Shown here one piece after another: positions 34,835 through 43,230 of a DNA stretch of 64,000 bases (the stretch's first letter is position 1; each line of letters opens with the position of its first letter). The position numbers were made by a program, and so were the translations under genes. The notes beneath the pieces are model-generated. The model saw nothing but the letters and a program-made list of their open reading frames with translations. It was not told the DNA's origin and made no database searches. Origin of the DNA: JdFR-22 sp964534325 (GTDB lineage Archaea > Halobacteriota > Archaeoglobi > Archaeoglobales > Archaeoglobaceae); contig CAZHOR010000004.1 in assembly GCA_964534325.1 (NCBI GenBank), positions 1-64,000 of the forward strand. The letters are read 5' to 3'.

Positions 34835-35244
34835 TTATTCAGGTAATATGAAATGCACATTTAAGTTCTTCTCGTCAAAACATATCTGGAATTCTGAGAA
34901 AAAATCAAGTCTGCCCAGAAGTCTTGGTACTTTCTCCTTATCAGCAAAACCAATCCTCACATTAAAGACTTCTTTACCAATTCTAAAGGGGACTTCATGT
35001 ATGAATATTCTAATCAAACCAGCTATTCCACCCACATGGTATTCTTCTCCGTCTTCAAGCTCATAACCAAGAAGTTCAGAATCTGACCTAGTGAATAGAC
35101 TTATGTCTGCCCCCGAATCGACATAAGGGTAAAAAAGATACCAGTTATTGTCTTTTCCCTTAAAATAAACACTTGCTACACAGGTCGATAGATTTCACCC
35201 TGTATCTTTGATTTTTCTCTTCTATACTTGAAAGAGTATTTCAA
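34835..35244 (-). pseudogene. Retropepsin-like aspartyl protease, frameshifted
   Basis: Downstream of the frameshift the minus strand encodes ASVYFKGKDNNWYLFYPYVD, with the aspartyl-protease motif VDSGADISLF, then a domain running to LNVHFILPE and stop at 34835. The N-terminal part is in another frame: a TTG at 35242-35244, overlapping the previous stop as TTGA, reads MKYSFKYRREKSKIQGEIYR then PV. The two frames meet near 35175-35185 (CCTGTGTAGCAAG), which implies a small indel. An intact version would be about 135 residues. A sequencing error could also explain the break. Confidence 0.6.
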
Positions 35245-35453
35245 AGAATCATCAGCTCCTCTTTTGGTATAAACATGAGCCCAATTTCTTCTGTCTTTTT
35301 TTGGGGAAATTCTTGTTGTGCTTTTTGAAAAGCCTGTTTTGCCGTATTTCCACTCGCCACAATCTTTTGATCAATTATTGCTACATGTTTTCCAGCATAT
35401 CTTTTCTGTTCCTCAGGACTTATCTCAGGAGCTTCAATCAACATTCTACCCAC
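35241..35453 (-). CDS. DUF5678 small protein
   Basis: This 70-residue protein fits the DUF5678 family: EISPEEQKRYAGKHVAIIDQ, KIVASGNTAKQAFQKAQ and the C-terminal IGLMFIPKEELMIL. The function is not established. It is commonly paired with a retropepsin-like aspartyl protease gene, as here, where the stop overlaps the protease's TTG start (TTGA). The pair looks like a small two-gene module, possibly toxin-antitoxin-like by inference only. The start could be ATG 35453 or the ATG three codons later. Confidence 0.7.
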   Translation of the reverse strand: MGRMLIEAPEISPEEQKRYAGKHVAIIDQKIVASGNTAKQAFQKAQQEFPQKKTEEIGLMFIPKEELMIL

Positions 35454-35504
35454 CAGTCTAAATTAGAACACGTTTCTGGATATAACCATATCCGATCCGA
35501 CAAA

Positions 35505-35834
35505 CTACTTTGTCAATAATGACTCTTCTGCCACCTGCATGGACATCTTCTCTTCAAGCTCTCTTAGCATGACGACGAGAGGATGTTGGAGGTTTATTTT
35601 GTATAATTTGGCCCTACCTATCTCTCTTGAAACGTTTACTATTCCATCTGATTCTATTTCTTTAAAGTATTTGTAGAAAGTCTGTTTGCTCATTCCCAGT
35701 GCTTCAATAACCTCTTTTTTTGTGAAGTCAAAGGAAGGGTTATCCATGAAAAAATCAATTATTCTCAACCTTGGAGAATCACCAAGCATTCTTAATATTA
35801 TTGATTTCTCCTCAGTGTAGAGTTCTTCTGCCAT
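35505..35834 (-). CDS. Winged-helix transcriptional regulator
   Basis: This 109-residue protein has an ArsR/MarR-like winged helix. It includes LRIIDFFMDNPSFDFTKKEV, then a recognition helix in ALGMSKQTFYKYFKEIES and a wing (VNVSREIGRAKLYKIN). A C-terminal helix (VVMLRELEEKMSMQVAEE) could dimerise. Such regulators are frequent beside DUF5678/protease and toxin genes in archaea. It sits 50 bases upstream of the DUF5678 gene on the same strand and may control it. Confidence 0.75.
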   Translation of the reverse strand: MAEELYTEEKSIILRMLGDSPRLRIIDFFMDNPSFDFTKKEVIEALGMSKQTFYKYFKEIESDGIVNVSREIGRAKLYKINLQHPLVVMLRELEEKMSMQVAEESLLTK

Positions 35835-36022
35835 ATTATTATTGTAAATAGATAGGTATGTAAATCATTCCCTTGATGGTACGATAAGTGAACTTTAATG
35901 AATGGCGAAGAGATTAAGGCCGATATAATGAACAGGTTGTTCAGGGACTGTTGGATAAATTATTTTTAGGATAACCTAGTGAGGTGGGGAGGAAATTCAG
36001 AGTTAGATCGAAATTATCGCAA

Positions 36023-36046
36023 GATATCGAGATAGATATCGAGATT
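36023..36046 (+). repeat. 12-bp tandem direct repeat
   Basis: GATATCGAGATA is followed immediately by GATATCGAGATT. The repeat lies in the 370-base gap upstream of the Doc gene, next to a TATA-like CTATTTAA and a GGAGGT. It could be an operator for the toxin module. Confidence 0.35.
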
Positions 36047-36071
36047 CAAAAAGCTATTTAAGGAGGTAATC

Positions 36072-36204
36072 TTGTATATACGTTTCTCTAGAGAGGTAAA
36101 GGGAAGTATGGTTCATAACTGTATCCGTGAAAGTTCAAAGAAGGTGATTATCCTTATCAATTCCTTGTTCCCAATTCAGAACCAATAATCTCAGATGGGG
36201 CAAA
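36072..36204 (+). pseudogene. Probable scrambled antitoxin ORF upstream of doc
   Basis: GGAGGT (36062-36067) precedes a TTG (36072) opening a 38-codon frame (MYIRFSREVKGSMV...) that ends at 36188. In overlapping frames, 36125 onward reads ITVSVKVQ and then, one frame away, KEGDYPYQFLVPNSEPIISD followed by GAK and a stop just before doc. The second segment looks protein-like. The most likely reading is an antitoxin gene that has taken an indel near 36145, but no family is recognised. Confidence 0.3.
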
Positions 36205-36579
36205 ATGTCTAACATAACTACTGTTGAAGAGATAATAAATATCCACGATAGGCTGATAAAAAGATACGGTGGTTCTATGGGTTTAAGAGATATTGGTACT
36301 CTGGTTCATGTAGTGAACAGAGTAAACTCTAACCCCAAAAAACCGGTTATATGGAAAGCAGCAATTTTTTTGAAATATATTGTCGGCTATCACCCTTTTA
36401 TGGATGGTAATAAGAGGACAGGGTATTCTATGGCTAAAACGTATCTTGATTCCAGATATTATAAATTTACAGCTTCAAAAGAAGATATTTTTAGCTTTCT
36501 CATTAGATTGGCAGACGAAGAAGCATCTCTAAACGAGATAATTAGCTGGTTAAAAAAGAATACGTTAAAGGTTAAATAG
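36205..36579 (+). CDS. Fic/Doc-family toxin
   Basis: This 124-residue protein has the Fic-fold active loop HPFMDGNKRT (63-72) and overall Doc length. Doc enzymes phosphorylate EF-Tu, and other Fic proteins adenylylate targets; which applies is not visible. The N-terminal helix IHDRLIKRYGGSMGLRDIG is typical for the archaeal and phage Doc group. The upstream ORF that should encode the antitoxin appears damaged. A 39-codon ORF follows 23 bases downstream. Confidence 0.85.
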   Translation: MSNITTVEEIINIHDRLIKRYGGSMGLRDIGTLVHVVNRVNSNPKKPVIWKAAIFLKYIVGYHPFMDGNKRTGYSMAKTYLDSRYYKFTASKEDIFSFLIRLADEEASLNEIISWLKKNTLKVK

Positions 36580-36602
36580 AAGTATCAACATGGTGTATGT
36601 TA

Positions 36603-36722
36603 ATGGATAAAAAACTCTGGGGAAAAGGTGAAAAAGATAAGTTAAGACCTGAATATGAAAGAGCCTTCAGAAAAATCCTCAAAGAAGATGACGACTTACT
36701 GAGAGAGCTTGCTAAACACTAA
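36603..36722 (+). CDS. 39-residue charged small protein
   Basis: A short ORF (MDKKLWGKGEKDKLRPEYER then AFRKILKEDDDLLRELAKH) lies just downstream of the Doc gene on the same strand. It is predicted to be mostly helical and highly charged, a common feature of antitoxins. ATG 36603 has a weak GGTG upstream. It may be a cotranscribed partner or the end of a decayed gene; no homologue is recognised. Confidence 0.4.
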   Translation: MDKKLWGKGEKDKLRPEYERAFRKILKEDDDLLRELAKH

Positions 36723-36811
36723 TAGTCAATTATATAATCATATTACTTTTTGTAGTGCATAACTGCTTCTCTCAAGGAGGTCTTGCATATCTCATATAGA
36801 AAGGTGGAGGT

Positions 36812-37024
36812 ATGACACGTACTGTATCTGTAAAGGTTCCAGAATGGGTTGATGAGAAAAAATTCAAAGAAGCTTTGAATAAAGCCCTGCTGGAATTACC
36901 ACCCAAGAAAATGCACATAGATAAGTTGAGGGAGATTCTGAACGTCAAAGAGCTTGAAGAAGACATCTCAGAAAAGTTTTACGTCAGAGAAAAAGAAAAA
37001 GATAGACTTAAATGGTTGTATTAG
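36812..37024 (+). CDS. VapB-like antitoxin
   Basis: This 70-residue protein starts with a beta strand typical of ribbon-helix-helix-type antitoxins (TRTVSVKVPEWVDEKKFKEA). It continues with an amphipathic tail (LREILNVKELEEDISEKFYV then REKEKDRLKWLY). It overlaps by 13 bases a PIN-toxin start, the usual VapBC arrangement. AGGTGGAGGT lies five bases upstream. The cognate toxin is truncated, so the antitoxin may be an orphan. Confidence 0.65.
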   Translation: MTRTVSVKVPEWVDEKKFKEALNKALLELPPKKMHIDKLREILNVKELEEDISEKFYVREKEKDRLKWLY

Positions 37025-37074
37025 ATACAAGTGTTGTTATAGACCTGGCATTAATTCTCAGTTTATTGTTCTAA
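37012..37074 (+). pseudogene. Truncated VapC (PIN-domain) toxin
   Basis: ATG 37012 overlaps the end of vapB and reads MVVLDTSVVIDL, the classic first strand of a PIN-domain ribonuclease with its catalytic Asp. It then diverges into ALILSLLF and a stop at codon 21. More than 100 residues are missing. The break lies about 30 bases from the end of cas3, so a deletion or rearrangement probably joined this toxin remnant to the CRISPR-Cas locus. Confidence 0.65.
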
Positions 37075-37102
37075 TCACTGGGTTAAATTTAGATTACTGA
37101 AG

Positions 37103-39619
37103 TTAGATTACATTTTCAATTTCAAATTGAGTTAAACCATGTTCAAATGAGTAACTTGCATTGACTACTCTGACATGCATATCGCCTACTTCCTCTATTC
37201 TGCTGTCATATTTACCATGGGAAACTTGAATAAAATTCTTTAGTATCTCATTTTTGCCTTTTTCAGTCAATCTACTATTTCTACAATAAATTTTGTTAGA
37301 GATTACATCGTTAATAAATTCGTCAACACTAACCTCGGTACCATTAATCTTGAACGTACTCGGTAGCACATTCATTTTTTGAGTTTCAATAACTCTTGTT
37401 TTATATCTAGAAGAACCGCTAGAGTCTTCGGGACCGTATCTATCTGAAGGAGTTTTTCCAAAAATTAAATCCTGAATGTAGGGTTGCTTAAAATTATATT
37501 CTTCGTCAAAATCATATAAATTCTCTATATCGAAGACGTTATTCATCATTTTTTTCCCAGTTTTGAAAGAGTATTTTTGCTCTTTTAAAATCTCCTTCTT
37601 GGTTCTATTCACTATTTCAGCTTGAATATTATCCTTCCCGTTTGTATAAGGTAAGCACTTATCTCCAGTATCAAAAATATGAAGAATATACCTGAATCCT
37701 GTTGGTTTATTACTACACTGCTTACAATTGCAGTTATCGCTTCTGTAATCCGCTTGGCTTCTGTGAATTCTTCCAGATCTCTGAATTATAGAGTCTAATG
37801 GAGCAATATCAGATATTATAACATCGAATGAGATGTTCAGACTTATTTCAACCACCTGAGTGCCTATAAAGATTAGAGGGCTATCTGGATCGAAACCATA
37901 TTCTTCAAGAAATCTAAGATCTTCATTCGATAGGCCCATTTTTTTATTAAGCTTTGAGAACAGCTTCAAGATGCGTTCTTTTATTGGTCTATCCTTTTTC
38001 ATGAACTCGGAATTATAAAGTAGGGTTTGAACGTCTGGAAACATATCATTGATTTTTTGGTGTACCTGTTTAGATTTCTCAACAGTATTTGTTATTATGC
38101 CAATAAAATGCTCTTTATTTTTCTCTAAAATTTCAATTAAGTTTGAATTTAATTTACTATTCTTGTCGATAATTTGGTCACTATAGTATTCGAAAATAAA
38201 AGGTCTTTTTTCTTTTTTTGTTTCTTCGTCAATTCCTTCACTTGTAACTGGTTTGATTCTCTCTTCAAAGAAAGATTGTTCGAAAATTCCTTTCACATTT
38301 CTTGGCATGGTAGCAGTCATTAATATATGCGGTATACCTAAGTAAGAGAGAATCTTACAAAGACATTTTATCATACCAATCGTGTGTGAATCATAGTAAT
38401 GAAGTTCGTCAATAACTACTAAACTGGTTTGTAGGTTTCCGAAAGCTCGTGGAGCATATTTGTATCCATTGACCAAAGATAGTAAAAGATGGTCTACTGT
38501 TGAGACATTGAAGGGTTTTCCGTAAAAATTACTCCAATACTTAATTGACTTCAGGGAGCTTAGATCCTCTTCCTCAAGGTCTCTGTTTTCTTCTAATAGA
38601 AAATGAAAAACTTCTGAGTGGTATATCCCAATCCATTGCTTGGGTATATTGTAATCCTTCTCAAATTCCAGCATCATGTTGTTGGTAGTAGTTTGGGTAG
38701 GAAGAGTAAAGATAACTCTGTTAATTTTTCCTCTTTTAAACAGTTCTCGAGCATAAAGAAGTGAGGCTAAGGTTTTACCCTCCCCACAAGGCGCTTCAAA
38801 AAGAAGTCTTAACGGGTTATTTTGCTTTCTTCCTAGTTTTATGATCTTTTTTTGAGTGTAGAAAAGTGATTTTCCTTCTTCAAGAGTCTCAAGGATTTTT
38901 GTGATATTTGGTATAGGAGGAAACCTATTTTTTAACTCTTTTAGTCGGGAATCTTCATCATAAACATTATTCTCTTCAAAATAACTTGCAATATTGTCAG
39001 ATGTGGTTATAAGAGATAAAATAAGGGAATATTTGGACTTAAACCGTGTATCAATCACTTTTCCAAAAATACTCCTATGTTGTTGACTATTGTCTCTAAA
39101 TTTCCTCAAGTTATTCAAATAACCACTCCAGTTTTTTGTAAAATCCAATTCACAGTAACCGAATTCTTTATTTATTTCCCTTAGACAACCTTCTATAAAT
39201 TCATCGGGTACTGGTGTGTTTCTCCAAGAGTTCTCTGTTAAGAGAGAATGGTGAGATACAGTAGCTAATACTGGTACGAAATCATTGGTATTGTCAGTCC
39301 TACCCACCTCTACTTCCTGCAAAATAAAGTATCCAGCATAAGGGCTGTGATAAGGAAGCTTTGTATTTTCTTTTCTTGCTTCTTCTTGCCATTTTAACGT
39401 TGCTTTTCCAAAATCGTGATAATGGACTGATTTTTTCACACTCTCAATGAACCAATCGAAATCAATATTGTTCCTATTTGCCCATTCGTAAAGAGGTTTC
39501 CTATAAGTCGAAATTAAGTAATTTAATACAAAATTGCAGTCATATATGTGGTCTTTTAACGTAGTTTTCCCATCATCTTTGGCAAAAACATTATCGCAAA
39601 AAGACAATATTCTCACCAT
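37103..39619 (-). CDS. cas3: CRISPR-associated helicase-nuclease Cas3
   Basis: This 838-residue effector unwinds and degrades DNA recognised by Cascade. An N-terminal HD nuclease domain has His24 and the YHDFGK motif (His68, Asp69), with further histidines at 91 and 123-124. The superfamily 2 helicase has Walker A APCGEGKT (276-283), DELH in place of DExH (404-407), TATMP (435-439) and QRSGRIHR near 630. A Cys-rich patch (CNCKQC) occurs after motif VI. It overlaps the end of cas5 by 29 bases; ATG 39619 is preferred over the adjoining TTG. Confidence 0.95.
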   Translation of the reverse strand: MVRILSFCDNVFAKDDGKTTLKDHIYDCNFVLNYLISTYRKPLYEWANRNNIDFDWFIESVKKSVHYHDFGKATLKWQEEARKENTKLPYHSPYAGYFILQEVEVGRTDNTNDFVPVLATVSHHSLLTENSWRNTPVPDEFIEGCLREINKEFGYCELDFTKNWSGYLNNLRKFRDNSQQHRSIFGKVIDTRFKSKYSLILSLITTSDNIASYFEENNVYDEDSRLKELKNRFPPIPNITKILETLEEGKSLFYTQKKIIKLGRKQNNPLRLLFEAPCGEGKTLASLLYARELFKRGKINRVIFTLPTQTTTNNMMLEFEKDYNIPKQWIGIYHSEVFHFLLEENRDLEEEDLSSLKSIKYWSNFYGKPFNVSTVDHLLLSLVNGYKYAPRAFGNLQTSLVVIDELHYYDSHTIGMIKCLCKILSYLGIPHILMTATMPRNVKGIFEQSFFEERIKPVTSEGIDEETKKEKRPFIFEYYSDQIIDKNSKLNSNLIEILEKNKEHFIGIITNTVEKSKQVHQKINDMFPDVQTLLYNSEFMKKDRPIKERILKLFSKLNKKMGLSNEDLRFLEEYGFDPDSPLIFIGTQVVEISLNISFDVIISDIAPLDSIIQRSGRIHRSQADYRSDNCNCKQCSNKPTGFRYILHIFDTGDKCLPYTNGKDNIQAEIVNRTKKEILKEQKYSFKTGKKMMNNVFDIENLYDFDEEYNFKQPYIQDLIFGKTPSDRYGPEDSSGSSRYKTRVIETQKMNVLPSTFKINGTEVSVDEFINDVISNKIYCRNSRLTEKGKNEILKNFIQVSHGKYDSRIEEVGDMHVRVVNASYSFEHGLTQFEIENVI

Positions 39620-40436
39620 CAACGTTCAAACAGGGAATCTTATCCCCTATTTTTCCTTTAGGTATTGAAACTGTTAGTTTAGTTGAATTTATTTCAGGGT
39701 TGATGACTTCAACAGGTATTTTCACAATCTCTGAGTTCTGATAAATACCTGGTATTGTAGACTGTATGTTTTCAGATTCGTTTTCTTTAACATCCTTTTT
39801 AATGCCATCTCCTTCAAAATCTAAAATTACCATATCATCGTTTTCTCCGATATAAAGAGGTCTTTTTGGGTCCCTCAATGATTCAGAAACGCTTTTTAGA
39901 GAGAAATCACCTTCATCATTTGATTTGATGTATACTGTATATTTTGGCTTAATCAAGCGCTGACGGGTGATTTGAGTTCTCATCAACTTTTTATCTATCT
40001 CATATCTCCCTATCTCTCTTGTTTTCTCTTCCCAAAAATTTCTTTCTCTTTTAATTAGTTCCTTATCAATGTTATCTTCACTCAATCCACTTTCTTTTAG
40101 TTCTTTTTCCCATTTTTCCTTTTCCTTTTTTAGTTCAGATTCAAGAAATTCGCGAGAATTTTTTCTATCTCTATACCCTTTCATTACATTTGCATAGTCA
40201 TCTAATTTTTCACCAGTGTCTCTAATTACTACTGAAAAATTCAAGTTATCATATCCGCGGTAATCTCTAAAAGTTTCCTTTGCGTTAGGTTTTTGAGTTT
40301 TACCCAGTGCATTTTGTATCATTCCAAAAATGGTAGGTGGAGGAGGAAATGGATAAGTCTGCTGGATGTTAATAGCTCCAAAATGCCTAAAAGAGCACCA
40401 ATAAGGTACTTTTAGGTCAAATTTTAAAATTTCCAA
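39591..40436 (-). CDS. cas5: Cascade subunit Cas5
   Basis: This 281-residue RAMP protein has the N-terminal Cas5 signature (LKFDLKVPYWCSFRHFGA, then TYPFPPPPTIFGMIQNALGK). In Cascade, Cas5 caps the 5' handle of the crRNA. A charged coiled-coil insert (ESELKKEKEKWEKELKESG) and a run through ERNFWEEK lies in the middle. It follows cas7 by 11 bases and overlaps cas3, indicating an operon. The subtype is close to I-B/Tneap Cas5t. Confidence 0.92.
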   Translation of the reverse strand: MEILKFDLKVPYWCSFRHFGAINIQQTYPFPPPPTIFGMIQNALGKTQKPNAKETFRDYRGYDNLNFSVVIRDTGEKLDDYANVMKGYRDRKNSREFLESELKKEKEKWEKELKESGLSEDNIDKELIKRERNFWEEKTREIGRYEIDKKLMRTQITRQRLIKPKYTVYIKSNDEGDFSLKSVSESLRDPKRPLYIGENDDMVILDFEGDGIKKDVKENESENIQSTIPGIYQNSEIVKIPVEVINPEINSTKLTVSIPKGKIGDKIPCLNVDGENIVFLR

Positions 40437-40447
40437 TACTCCACCCC

Positions 40448-41494
40448 CTAATTAAAAAAACTCTTCACTTCTTCAATTGCCTTTGCTGGAGAGTCACACA
40501 AATGGAAATTTTCGGCCTTTTCCAGTTCTGTTGCCACTCGGTCGATGTCTTCTTGGTTTTTTATAATCCCCGGGAGTAGACCAAAATAAACTTGAGTATT
40601 TGGTACTCTAAGTGTTTCCTCAATTACCGCCTTGAAAACTTCTGAGTTAACGTTTCCTTCTTCGTCCATTTCAAAAGCAGAAGTCAGCCGATGATTGTAT
40701 TGGCCTTGTGCACTCAATAGGATTGCATCGGGAGAGGCATTAGATACTTCTCTGCTCTGGCTTGCAAAATCGCTCATGTTCCCAATTCCTGTTAGTATCG
40801 ATTTTACACGTTCTTTACGTTTATTTTCGTCGTAATACTCTTTATATTCAATTCCAACCATCTCCGAATTTTTGCCTTCTCCGTCTATCTTTGGAACTTC
40901 TTCTCTGCCTAGTGCATTAACATCGATTGAAATGCTCAGTTTATACACATTGTCTATTAACTGCTTGTATGCAATTGCCTGACGGACATCATAAGGAGCT
41001 TTAAAATTCTGTCCACATTTTGGACATTTCAGTTCGGTTCCCTGCCTAATCTCTTTTTGCCTTACTCCTCCCTCTTCTCCTCGGCCGAAAAGGGGATTGA
41101 TTTTCTGCTCACACTTTGGACATTCTATGTCATTTACTAATCTAAGTATTAGGTCAGTTGTTATAGGCTTTCGGACTTGTCCAAGTGCAGGAGAAGCCTT
41201 CAGAGGACTCCATCTCTTCGCACCCTCACCAGGAAGGAGATAACCGAAGATGTCACAAAGCCAACACTCAGTGATGTTACCACATGGAAACTCAGGAGTG
41301 CACTTTATTTTTTCAGGGTTTTCTCTCTGTATAGCTTTCCTCAACGCATGTCTAACTGCTTGCCCAGAGATGTAAGGCAACCCATTATTATAAGTCTTTA
41401 GTTCTTTTAAATTTGTAGTCCCTTCTCCAGCGTTCATATTTGACAAATCAGCTCCAAATAACCACGTTGCAACAACAGATTTTTTCCCATTCAT
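40448..41494 (-). CDS. cas7: Cascade backbone Cas7 (Cst2/DevR type) with zinc-ribbon insert
   Basis: This 348-residue crRNA backbone subunit has the Cst2/DevR signature (WLFGADLSNMNAGEGTTNLK and LPYISGQAVRHALRK). Between the strands it carries clustered cysteines: Cys65, Cys71, Cys77 and Cys80, then Cys125/Cys128 and Cys157/Cys160 (CPKC ... CPKCG), which form a probable zinc ribbon. ATG 41494 has GAGGTGATAAA upstream; the longer frame runs into cas8. The order cas8-cas7-cas5-cas3 is the standard Tneap-like I-B arrangement. Confidence 0.93.
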   Translation of the reverse strand: MNGKKSVVATWLFGADLSNMNAGEGTTNLKELKTYNNGLPYISGQAVRHALRKAIQRENPEKIKCTPEFPCGNITECWLCDIFGYLLPGEGAKRWSPLKASPALGQVRKPITTDLILRLVNDIECPKCEQKINPLFGRGEEGGVRQKEIRQGTELKCPKCGQNFKAPYDVRQAIAYKQLIDNVYKLSISIDVNALGREEVPKIDGEGKNSEMVGIEYKEYYDENKRKERVKSILTGIGNMSDFASQSREVSNASPDAILLSAQGQYNHRLTSAFEMDEEGNVNSEVFKAVIEETLRVPNTQVYFGLLPGIIKNQEDIDRVATELEKAENFHLCDSPAKAIEEVKSFFN

Positions 41495-41504
41495 TTTATC
41501 ACCT

Positions 41505-43199
41505 CTATTTTTTTTGTTGTCTATAATTTTCTGATAAAACAGCAACACTCATAAATGAGACAAAGTAATTTCTGAAGTCCTTAAAAGTATCATTGTTTAT
41601 TTTTTTGAGCACAATGTCAATATTTTTTTCACTAACAAAGTTTACACCCGTCTCATTCATTGCACTTTTTTTTGCTAGCCTAAATATAGCCTCTTCCAAC
41701 GCATTTTTAAATTCGTCTGGTCCTGAAGCATAGGCAAATTTTGTGAGCATGCCTACATCTTTGCTAAATCCCCTTCCAATATTCTTGGCTATATCTTTAC
41801 ATGCTTCGCTCATATTTTCGTCCAACAAAACTGACACCTCCATTATTTTTGGCAAAAATAAATTCTCAAACAAAAACCAGGGTGAATTACCAGAACGCCT
41901 AAAACGTTGGGTAATTGGGTTTTCCACACTCGTTTTAGCCATATGGAATAGACCAGTAGATATCTTTCTCGAATCCAATTTAAGAATTCCTTCAAAAAAA
42001 GTCTCTGTAAAGTATTCATCAAAATTGTTATAGAAGACATTGTCAAGGAAACTTGGAACTAGGTATGTTTCTTCACCATTAGTTGGATCCTCAAACATCT
42101 CTAGGATATCATATATCTTCTCATTTGCCTTTATATGAACTATTCTAAAAGACTTGGATATAAACAGCCATTCAGTCATGTACGAGAATTCTTCTTTAGT
42201 AGGAGATTCAAAACCCATGAACAGGCCTTCTTCGTCTTTGGAATACTTATTTTTAATATTATGTAACAAGGCTAAAAGGCTAGCATTTTTGGATCTATAT
42301 GGTAAAAACTGGATATTGGAAGAATAAGATGTGCATGTCCCATCTTCGAAATCTACAAATTGGTTGTCCGTAGAAAGGTTTTTATGAATTTTTTTAAGGA
42401 TTTCAAGGTTTTGTGTATTCGGAATAGCAAAATAAGTGTCTTTTGCTGGAACTTGATAGAAAGGTATTTTTCCATTGAACCACGAGAAATAAGATAGTAG
42501 GACACATTTAGGGCAGGCTTTAGGATTATAGCGCTTATCCCCAATGCCCTCCAGTTTATTGTTGTGGTGTTCACTTGCTATTGGATTAAATTGTTGTTTT
42601 ATCTCATATAACTTTTTAGATACCAATCCACAAACTGGGCAAGTATTGTTGCCTTCTGTCTCAAGAACGTTATTAACTAACTCAGTTTGATAATCAGACA
42701 AATTAAGTCCAATATTGATATAATTATTCTTGGGATTTACAGATAAGAAACTAATTCTTTGTTTCCAAACCTTTTGTTTTCTTTTAGGATTTGCAATTTT
42801 TCTATTCTGTTTCAAGTGCTTTTTTTCATCATTTGTGATGCTTATCTCCGATTCTAAGTCCTTTTTCGTTTCAGGATAGGGTAGTGGTTTACCATAATCT
42901 GCTCCTAAGTCAATATTTAACATTTTAAATATGCTAGAAAAATAATAAGTATCTCTTTTAGCTATATTTTTTAACGCGCCACAAATGGCGTTTTTAACCT
43001 CTTCTTTATTATAAGCGGTAATTTGGACAGTTTCAGGGTCTATATTAATTTCTACTCTTTCGCTAAAATTCCTCTCTAGCTCTAGAGCTAGTTTAACTAA
43101 GCCATTATTTATCCAAGAATCTGAAGTCACAGTAAATGTTAAAATCTCGCTTTTTTCATCTTGTTTACCATATTGAGATATAGTATCAATTGTACTCAT
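41505..43199 (-). CDS. cas8: Cascade large subunit Cas8 (CxxC-CxxC, Cst1-like)
   Basis: This 564-residue protein occupies the Cas8 position and has the paired CPVC (187-190) and CPKC (229-232) motifs of the Cst1/CXXC-CXXC Cas8 group. That group recognises the PAM and recruits Cas3. The N-terminal half is rich in beta and helical elements; a catalytic site is not expected. ATG 43199 is preferred because AAAGGAGAT lies seven bases upstream; the longer frame starts inside cas6. The match is by synteny and motifs, since Cas8 sequences diverge strongly. Confidence 0.85.
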   Translation of the reverse strand: MSTIDTISQYGKQDEKSEILTFTVTSDSWINNGLVKLALELERNFSERVEINIDPETVQITAYNKEEVKNAICGALKNIAKRDTYYFSSIFKMLNIDLGADYGKPLPYPETKKDLESEISITNDEKKHLKQNRKIANPKRKQKVWKQRISFLSVNPKNNYINIGLNLSDYQTELVNNVLETEGNNTCPVCGLVSKKLYEIKQQFNPIASEHHNNKLEGIGDKRYNPKACPKCVLLSYFSWFNGKIPFYQVPAKDTYFAIPNTQNLEILKKIHKNLSTDNQFVDFEDGTCTSYSSNIQFLPYRSKNASLLALLHNIKNKYSKDEEGLFMGFESPTKEEFSYMTEWLFISKSFRIVHIKANEKIYDILEMFEDPTNGEETYLVPSFLDNVFYNNFDEYFTETFFEGILKLDSRKISTGLFHMAKTSVENPITQRFRRSGNSPWFLFENLFLPKIMEVSVLLDENMSEACKDIAKNIGRGFSKDVGMLTKFAYASGPDEFKNALEEAIFRLAKKSAMNETGVNFVSEKNIDIVLKKINNDTFKDFRNYFVSFMSVAVLSENYRQQKK

Positions 43200-43230
43200 T
43201 TTTAAATCTCCTTTATTCAGTTCGTTCAAT

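Noticed and set aside
34848..35066. 72-codon plus-strand ORF
   Set aside because: It is antisense to the aspartyl-protease domain, whose minus-strand frame carries the conserved motif.
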